A stretch of 64,000 bases of DNA from Enterobacter asburiae. Its GTDB lineage: Bacteria > Pseudomonadota > Gammaproteobacteria > Enterobacterales > Enterobacteriaceae. Position numbers and translations under genes: made by a program. The notes below the pieces were generated by a model. That model saw only the letters and a list, made by a program, of their open reading frames with translations. It had not been told where the DNA came from and ran no database searches. The first letter of the stretch is position 1; each line of letters starts with the position of its first letter. This document shows, in pieces, positions 56,792-64,000 of this stretch. Location: contig NZ_AP019633.1 of assembly GCF_007035645.1 (NCBI RefSeq), positions 66,976 through 130,975 on the forward strand, written 5' to 3'.

Positions 56792-57412
56792 ATGATGAAT
56801 ACTGAATTCACTCCGCAGCAGAAACTTGAAAACATCATTCGCTCCCTCCGGGAACAAAGGAGTGTTATGGTCTCCGGGCGGGAAGATATAGCCATGACAC
56901 TGCGCGCACGTCCCACTGTCTTCTTTCTCGAGGAGGGGCGGGCCTCCCTTCGCCTTAAAAGTAATGGCTACATTATTGCCGACTTCACGGCACCCGCGGT
57001 GCTCGGTCTTGAGCTGCTCTGCGGTCGTGAACCAGATACAACCGTGGCCGTTCAGGATTCAGCTCGTCTTATTCAGGTGCTGTCTTCTGACCTTGCTGCG
57101 GAAATTGAGCTGTCGGGGATGTGGCATGATGTCTTCAGCATTCTTGCAGACAATGCGCGGCATGTGCGGGATAATCTCGCCATCAGTGCGTTCGGCAGCA
57201 ATTACCACATCGTTCGCCACCATCTTCTTGCCCTGAGCAACGGTGACGGGGGCCTCCTGAAGCAGGAATCGTTTCACCGGTATATCAGCGAGCGTTCAAC
57301 CGTCTCCCGCAGCACTCTGTACAAGGTTATCAGGAGTCTGCAGGCTGGGCAGTACATTACCATGGAAAGAGGAAAACTGATTGAGCTTCGACATCTCCCA
57401 AAAAATTATTAA
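56792..57412 (+). CDS. IprA-like (Crp/Fnr fold) transcription regulator, copy 2
   Basis: Same protein as the gene at 18076 except for Gln in LREQRSV. It follows the short autotransporter by 65 bases with the hairpin between. Two intact copies of this regulator per plasmid imply that both autotransporters can be controlled by either. N-terminal cyclic-nucleotide-binding-like beta roll, C-terminal winged helix (RSTVSRSTLYKVIRSLQAGQY). Confidence 0.75.
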   Translation: MMNTEFTPQQKLENIIRSLREQRSVMVSGREDIAMTLRARPTVFFLEEGRASLRLKSNGYIIADFTAPAVLGLELLCGREPDTTVAVQDSARLIQVLSSDLAAEIELSGMWHDVFSILADNARHVRDNLAISAFGSNYHIVRHHLLALSNGDGGLLKQESFHRYISERSTVSRSTLYKVIRSLQAGQYITMERGKLIELRHLPKNY

Positions 57413-57904
57413 AGATGAGTCTGTGGTTGAGGTTTCCATCCTTACCGACCCGCCAGAGTCATGCGTTGCATCAAGGAAGATAAAAGGCTGGCTGTGATTT
57501 ACTTCACCCGGTGCGATCAGTTCTTTGCGCTCTTTAGGCTCATGCGCAGAACATCGCCGCTGAACGTGGAGTGCGGACCTGACACCGAACCCAGGATACA
57601 AGGCTGTCCATGAGTGCTGCAGAGCACCCTGAGCATTACTGATGAGGGGAACACCGTTTTCCATGTCTTCTGCGAGCAGCTCTGTCTGTACGGCAGCTGC
57701 ATCGAGAATCACAGGAAGTGGCTGAGTGAATTGCCACGGATAATCCAGGCTGAGCCTCTTAATTGTCACAGCCTTTTTTCACAACATATTGAACTATGGC
57801 TCGTTACGTTCTTTCCTGTGAAGCAGGGGCTCTCATCCAGACTGCTGAACCAGCAACACCGGGGCAGCACTCTCTTGGGCAGAAAACCGTATATTCATTA
57901 TATG
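57413..57904. other. decayed stretch, mirror of 17562-18075
   Basis: Leftward frame from 57769 contains KRLSLDYPWQFTQPLPVI, which is interrupted in the left arm. No product recognised; probably transposon residue. Confidence 0.4.
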
Positions 57905-58367
57905 TTCTGTATTCTGTGTTCGGTCGCACCATGACCCGATTTCCTGAGCGATATGGTCCAGGTAAGGCCGTTTACAGCCCGCGTTCAAAGTCAGCGGTGA
58001 TGAACATTACTTTCCATAAGTTGCTTTTATCTCCTGAAGCTCATGGTTTCGTTGACTGGTCAGCGACAGCGCTGGATGGCAGCAATATCCGTGCACTCAT
58101 CAGATGTGCTGCCAGGGCTAAAAAGAACATACTGACATATGCAGAGATATTGAGCGGGGTCGCACTCGCGGTGGTTTTGGCACAAAACCAATCTGACGAT
58201 AGACGGAAACGAACTGCCGTTAAATATCGTGCTCAGCATCGGACAAACCAACGAAAGCCAGTCCGCAGAAAGCCTGCAGGACTGCATTGGTGTTCAGCAC
58301 CAGAGAAGCGGCGTGTTCATGCTGTACTGGCGGATAAAGTTTACTCCGTGGGATATGTTATCTAAGC
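57905..58367 (+). pseudogene. IS5-family transposase relic
   Basis: Mirror of 17111-17561. Reads TRFPERYGPGKAVYS, PEAHGFVDWSATALDGSNIRA, then in a shifted frame LSIGQTNESQSAES, HAVLADKVYS and so on. Frames are broken at least twice. This copy retains a few residues nearer to the family than the left one. Confidence 0.7.
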
Positions 58368-58369
58368 TA

Positions 58370-58694
<325 letters not shown>

Positions 58695-59230
58695 TGGACT
58701 GACCCCACGCCCGTAGACAAATTCTGTCCTCACGACGAGGCCTGTTCAAAGGCCTCCGGACTGACGCCGCCGAGGTGGCTGTGGCAACGGGCCCGGTTGT
58801 AGAACACTTCAATGTAATCGAAGATATCGGCCCGGGCCAGATCCCGGGTTTTATAGATGCGTTTTCTGATCCGCTCTTTTTTCAGCGAACTGAAGAACGA
58901 TTCGGCCACCGCATTATCCTGGCAGTTGCCACGCCTGCTCATGCTCGGGGCCAGGTTATTAGCCCGGCAGAAGCGCTGCCAGTCGTCACTGCCGTACTGG
59001 CTGCCCTGATCGCTATGTACGATAACCTCACCGTCCGGTTTTCGACGCCAGACGGCCATCATCAGCGCGTCGAGAGCCAGTTCGCGAGAGAGAGTGGGCT
59101 TCATCGACCAGCCAACCACGTTACGGGCGAAGAGGTCGATAACCACCGCCAGATACAGCCAGCCCTGCCAGGTGCGGAGTAGAGTAAGAGGTAGGGCGTA
59201 GTCGGACTATTTCCCTGCCTCTCCTCTCCG

Positions 59231-59264
59231 AACCGGACGTGCACCTTTCAGCGCATCCGGCTCT
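59231..59264 (-). ncRNA. group II intron domain V
   Basis: The leftward sequence GAGCCGGATGCGCTGAAAGG followed by TGCACGTCCGGTTC folds as the 34-base catalytic hairpin with AGC/GAAA-type features. A copy with small changes is at about 38601-38635. Confidence 0.85.
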
Positions 59265-59268
59265 CCAT

Positions 59269-60792
59269 TTAAACGCTGGCGAACGCCATTGCCACGTCAG
59301 TGTAACGCGATGTATACGTGTTTCTGGTTTCCGTCCTCAGATAGGGATTACCTTCGGGTAGACGCCAGCGGAACAGCTTCTTGCCTTGCCCCACCAACCG
59401 GTACAGGATTTCGCCACTGAGCTTGCCGTGGTTGGTTTTACCAAATAAAACCCACGTTTTGCTCTGACCCGGTTTTGGTGATTTACACCACCACCTCATC
59501 AGGGATGCGATTCCTGTACGGTATTTGTGGGCCAGCCAGTGAGCCAGCTTCCAGAATACGACACGGTCGATATAACTGAAGACTTTGGCCTTAAAATCAA
59601 CGAACTGATAGAACATGGCCCAGCCTTTCAGTTTTCGGTTGAGTTGTTCAGCCATATCGACTTTGCTTTCACTGTAGTTGCCTGATAACAGTGCTGTCAG
59701 CGATGCGGCAAAGTTTCTGGCTTTATCCTTAGGGATCGTTGAGACCACCCGCATATCGCCATAACGACTGTGTTTGCGGATGATCCGGTGACCCAGAAAG
59801 ACAAAACCGTCATTAACATGGGTGATTCTGGTTTTATCCATGTTCAGCCTGAGCTTCAGACTGTCTTCGAGCACGCCACGGCATTCCTCCCTGATGGCTT
59901 CTGCCTGTGCTTTGGTGCCTTTGACGATAAGCACGAAGTCATCGGCATACCGGCAGTACGCTACAGCAGGTTTCCATTGCCAGTTTTCTCTGACTGCGGT
60001 GCTTCGGCCCCGCTGGATACTGTTATTCCAGTACCAGCGATCCTTTCGGGCTTTCCCGCTCAGGTAGCATGTATGCAGATACTGATCGAACTCATTGAGC
60101 ATGATATTTGACAGCAGCGGCGATATTACGCCACCCTGCGGTACGCCTTCACTGGCCGCCCGAAAAAGACCGACATCAATGTGCCCGGCCTTGATGGTTT
60201 TCCACAACAGGCTCATAAAGCGAGCGTCACTGATCCTGCGGCGTACGGCCTTCATCAGCAGGCGATGATGCACGGTGTCGAAGTAGCTGGACAGGTCACC
60301 TTCAATCACCCATCGACCTCGTGTTTCCCCACAATCGGTGAGTTGTATTTTCACTGTGCGGATCGCATGATGGACGCTGCGTTCAGGTCGAAAACCATAT
60401 GAAAGCGAATGAAAATCGCTCTCCCATATAGGCTCCATCGCCATCAGCATGGCCCGCTGAACAATACGATCCCGAAGCGAGGGGATCCCCAGAGGTCGCT
60501 GTTTGCCGTTGCTTTTGGGGATATAAACCCGTCTGGCTGGCAGAGGTTGGTAACGACCGGAGAGAAGTTCATCCCTGAGTATTTGCAGCTCAGCAGCCAG
60601 TCTGGCCTGTAGCGTTGTTTTGTTCACACCATCAACGCCGGGGGTATGCGCCCCCTTTGATGAAAGCGTGATCCGCGCCGCCTCAGTCAGCCATTCTGGT
60701 TGTGTTATCAGACGCAGCAGCCGTTCAATCCGTCGGGACGGATCGGTGGCTGCCCATGTGGCAAGCTTGCGTTGCATTTCGCTGATTATCAA
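59269..60792 (-). CDS. ltrA: group II intron reverse transcriptase/maturase
   Basis: A 507-residue LtrA-type protein that helps splice and copy the intron. Reverse-transcriptase signatures: RRVYIPKSNGKQRPLGIPSL, GDLSSYFDTVHH, SEGVPQGGVISPLLSNIMLNEFD and the catalytic Y-A-D-D (CRYADDFVLI). The maturase domain X region (FRWRL..., KLAHWLAHKYR, SLMRWWCKSP) follows. No C-x-x-C HNH endonuclease is visible at the end, so second-strand cleavage may be by other means. Open in full and in the same sense as the intron. A decayed 3' part is at 37925-38684. Confidence 0.95.
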   Translation of the reverse strand: MIISEMQRKLATWAATDPSRRIERLLRLITQPEWLTEAARITLSSKGAHTPGVDGVNKTTLQARLAAELQILRDELLSGRYQPLPARRVYIPKSNGKQRPLGIPSLRDRIVQRAMLMAMEPIWESDFHSLSYGFRPERSVHHAIRTVKIQLTDCGETRGRWVIEGDLSSYFDTVHHRLLMKAVRRRISDARFMSLLWKTIKAGHIDVGLFRAASEGVPQGGVISPLLSNIMLNEFDQYLHTCYLSGKARKDRWYWNNSIQRGRSTAVRENWQWKPAVAYCRYADDFVLIVKGTKAQAEAIREECRGVLEDSLKLRLNMDKTRITHVNDGFVFLGHRIIRKHSRYGDMRVVSTIPKDKARNFAASLTALLSGNYSESKVDMAEQLNRKLKGWAMFYQFVDFKAKVFSYIDRVVFWKLAHWLAHKYRTGIASLMRWWCKSPKPGQSKTWVLFGKTNHGKLSGEILYRLVGQGKKLFRWRLPEGNPYLRTETRNTYTSRYTDVAMAFASV

Positions 60793-61850
60793 AGGTCTTC
60801 ACCTCGTTAGGTCAGTTAATTCACGTCGCAAACACATATAAACTGCTTCCCTTCGCCATGTAATGGGCTTTCCCCATCGCGGACTACTACGGAAGCTCCG
60901 CCAGCCAGCGCGTCATCGGAGCCATGCCCCCTTAACATCCGTCGCTGACCTTCCCCGGTTCACCTGTCTGGACTCAGACATACTGAGGAGGCTGCCCGTC
61001 GCACTCTTTATCCTTGCTTGCCGCAAGTTGGCAGAAGTCAGCAACGCGAGTGTGATAGACGCTGCTGCACCGGTGTTTTGCATACATGTCAAAACACCTT
61101 CGACGGGCAGTGCTTACGTATCACTGTCCGTTACTTCTGCACGGCCTGCCAGATCACGTAGGCCGTGGTGACATTTTCAACCCACAGAGGCGGATTAACG
61201 GGTTCATGTTCTTCAGCCTTTCAGCACTCAACCTTGAGGATCATCTTGGCTTAGTGATCTCGCCTCAATCCCCGTTGTCAGCGGGTTACATCACCCTGCG
61301 GGCATGCCACAGGTCACTGCCGCTCAGGTTCTCCACCGTCACACCCGGTGGGATTGTTCGGTTTCTCATCGTGAGTTACCGGTTCAATATTCCAGACAGA
61401 CTCGTGGTTCATTTGAGCATCCATGCTCGCCCTGAACTCCGGGCACACTATAAGTAATATCGGTGACCCAGACCTGGTTGGCCCGTACAACGGTGAACTG
61501 CCGCTGCACGCCGATTAGGAGCAACGACTGAGGCCTGCCAGCGATACGACGTGGAGCTTTATAACCGCGCACAGCTTTAATCCGGTTCAGTTGCATGATC
61601 CGACCCACCCGGTTTTTGCCGCAGGTCTCCCCGATTTCGTTCAGGTCGCCATGAACCCGCCGGTAACCGTATACGCCTCCGCTCAGTGAATATGAGTCGC
61701 GGATAAGCATCAGCAGGCGATGGTTATCTTTATCACGCGCCGAGACCGGGTTGTGCAGCCACGCGTAGAACCCGGCCCGGGCGACATTCAGTACCCGACA
61801 CATCGTCATCACACCCCATACAGTGCGGTGTTCATTGATAAAGCGGTACT

Positions 61851-62135
61851 TCAGTCGGGCTCCCTTGCAAAGTACCGCGCGGCCTTTTTCAGGATATCCC
61901 GTTCTTCTTCGGTGCGTTTTAGCTGTGCCCGTAGTTTCAGGGTCTCGCTTTTGGCTTCCAGTAAATCCCGGGCATGCTGTTCGCTGTTATCGGGTTTAAT
62001 AGCCCGTAGCCACTTATAGAGACTGTGTGCAGACACGCCCAGGCGGTCAGATACTTCGGCAACGGAATAACCGCGTTCTGTTATCTGACGGACGGCTTCT
62101 TCCTTAAATTCAGGTGTAAATCGTGGTGTGCCCAT
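61851..62135 (-). CDS. IS3-family orfA
   Basis: A 94-residue protein with the helix-turn-helix of IS3-type elements (RFTPEFKEEAVRQITERGYSVAEVSDRLGVSAHSLYKWL) and a leucine-rich tail (ETLKLRAQLKRTEEERDILKKAA). It overlaps the frame of orfB in the way used for programmed frameshifting; an A-run CTGAAAAAGG lies near its end. Belongs to the element ending at 58695 and 63361. Confidence 0.85.
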   Translation of the reverse strand: MGTPRFTPEFKEEAVRQITERGYSVAEVSDRLGVSAHSLYKWLRAIKPDNSEQHARDLLEAKSETLKLRAQLKRTEEERDILKKAARYFAREPD

Positions 62136-62181
62136 ACGCTCCTCCTTGTATCTTGAAAGTGGATTACTATGTTCTGGCTTA

Positions 62182-62323
62182 GATTTGGCAAAGCCCGTGT
62201 AGTCCGATTCCTCCTGGGGTTATTCAAGCCCGCAGCATAGCGACTGACGCACAGGCTGAGTCGTTCATCTGAAGCCCGAACAGTTGTCTGAACTTAAAAT
62301 CGTATTTGCAAGGAGGGGTATAG
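62182..62323 (+). ncRNA. IS110 upstream leader, candidate bridge RNA region (copy 1)
   Basis: The 142 bases before the IS110 transposase are conserved with the leader of the frameshifted copy (35866-36007), and begin at the likely element end GATTTGGCAA. IS110-group elements carry their bridge RNA in the upstream non-coding end. No secondary structure was calculated. Confidence 0.45.
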
Positions 62324-63292
<969 letters not shown>

Positions 63293-63460
63293 TCGGGTTC
63301 GAAGACAGTTGCTATGCTCAAACTATAGGGCAGGATCGTCTACCGGGGCGGGGTCAGTCCAAAAACGGAACTCAGGACATGCAAACTATCGAGACTGCTC
63401 AGCGGTGACGTTCGCCCTGAATGGGCGCTATCGTTCCTCAAAATCCCGGGGGCCATCAAC

Positions 63461-63655
63461 ATGAAAAATCTGCGTGTCTATCAGAATAACACACCCTCAT
63501 CCAACCTGGTGGAAGAGAAGATTGGTGAGCGAGTTGAATCGCTCAGACACGAAGTGAAAGAGGTCGGCAAACACGGCTTGTAGTAGATTAAGGCCATTCC
63601 AGATGAAGTTGTGGATGAATATTCCTCCCGTGTCCGAAAATAAGAGGGTCTGTTG
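63461..63655 (+). pseudogene. decayed traI fragment
   Basis: The frame reads GERVESLRHEVKEVGKHGL, two stops, then IKAIPDEVVDEYSSRVRK, matching RERVEALGHEVEEVGKHGM..IKGVPEEVRDEYSSRGRE of TraI (coding 1396-1515 in this window). The preceding residues MKNLRVYQNN are not from TraI. A second, worn traI relic thus lies at this end of the window, in the same direction as the intact gene. Confidence 0.8.
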
Positions 63656-64000
63656 TGCGAGCCTGGCCCTAGTTTAGTATGTAAACTATCGACGGTTAGC
63701 TGGCCTAACATCTGGTAAAATTACTGACGAGAAGGTAGTATTCGGATCGTCAGCGATCGTCTTGTGGTGGGACAGATTGTTGATTCAGATTACTTTTGTG
63801 ACCTAACTCAAACTGACGGTTTGACTGCTTTGTGGTGAGGCAGACGGGTGGCAGAAGATGGTTTTACGGAAGAAATGCGGACTTCCGGAAACAAAGAGGG
63901 ACAGGACGTGCCCAGTAAAACGTTCAGGAGCAGGTTACGGGATTTCCCGGAACCTGAATGCACAAACCCCCCGAAATCTGTCATCAACTTGGCGGAAGAG
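63656..64000. other. unrecognised sequence at the window edge
   Basis: No gene or element was recognised. It follows a tra relic and may be decayed transfer-region DNA. Confidence 0.35.

Larger units (their letters stand above)
53176..58367. repeat. outer inverted repeat, right arm
   Basis: A 5.2-kb mirror of 17111-24133. It contains terminator, inverse autotransporter (short form), hairpin, regulator, decayed stretch and IS5-family relic, in mirror order. The size difference is mostly explained by six fewer Ig-like units. Confidence 0.9.
59179..61448 (-). mobile_element. group II intron, full length
   Basis: On the minus strand the element begins GTGTGCCCGG at 61448, the group II 5' consensus GTGYG, and ends ...CTCTAC at 59179, with the expected terminal AY. 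It holds an intact reverse transcriptase and a domain V/VI. Size 2270 bp. It interrupts the DDE-region of an IS3-family transposase in the same reading direction, so splicing can restore the host gene. Confidence 0.9.
58730..61812 (-). pseudogene. IS3-family orfB (transposase), interrupted by an intron
   Basis: Exon 1 (61812 to 61449) encodes the HTH_21 and start of the DDE domain to VWVTDITY; exon 2 (59178 to 58730) continues with RTWQGWLYLAVVIDLFARN, the second and third acidic regions (VHSDQGSQY, NCQDNAVAESFFSSLKKE). Removing 59179-61448 restores an open frame (A+TC = Ile), so splicing could give an active transposase. orfA is at 61851 and a -1 frameshift would fuse it with orfB in IS3-type elements. 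Confidence 0.85.

Overview
The window looks like part of a conjugative, F-like plasmid from an Enterobacteriaceae host, most likely the Enterobacter cloacae complex. The evidence is a TraD/TraI transfer-region end close to F TraI in motif layout, and a chromosome-unlike mix of adhesin operons, IS debris and a class A carbapenemase of the FRI type with its own LysR regulator. No replication initiator, partition system or oriT was recognised, so the host call is inference.

Layout. (1) 1-9.3 kb: end of traD, complete traI, a secreted DsbA-like protein, a two-gene module whose second gene resembles the YafO toxin, and a tyrosine recombinase. (2) 9.4-16.3 kb: AT-rich cargo with a SnoaL-like protein, a tripartite tricarboxylate transporter operon (tctC, a cyclodeaminase-family enzyme, tctB, tctA) and an alpha/beta hydrolase. 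(3) 17.1-58.4 kb: a large imperfect palindrome devoted to surface adhesion. Its outer arms (17111-24133 and 53176-58367) each carry an inverse autotransporter (intimin/invasin type) plus an IprA-like regulator. Its inner arms (26851-29209 and 40885-45404) each carry an FGL-type chaperone, an usher and an AfaD-like tip subunit. The left usher has lost 2161 bp; the right usher is intact. Between the inner arms lie six Saf-like pilin genes, a LuxR-type regulator, a membrane regulator pair resembling PsaE/PsaF, and a beta-helix protein. Between right inner and right outer arms lie an archaic (Csu-like) chaperone-usher operon and the carbapenemase/LysR pair; between the left arms lies an EAL-domain c-di-GMP phosphodiesterase. 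(4) 58.4-64 kb: IS wreckage with an IS3-family element that contains both a group II intron and an IS110-family element, then a decayed traI fragment.

How it may work together. Recombination between the inner arms would invert about 11.7 kb and place a different set of pilin genes behind the only complete usher gene, a possible antigenic or phase switch. The two inverse autotransporters share the whole secretion half but differ in number of Ig-like repeats (about ten versus four) and in the terminal unit. The EAL protein and the PsaEF-like pair are plausible controllers of these adhesins. The region therefore joins carbapenem resistance and a diversified adhesin locus on one mobile replicon. 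The switch itself is inferred from architecture, not shown.
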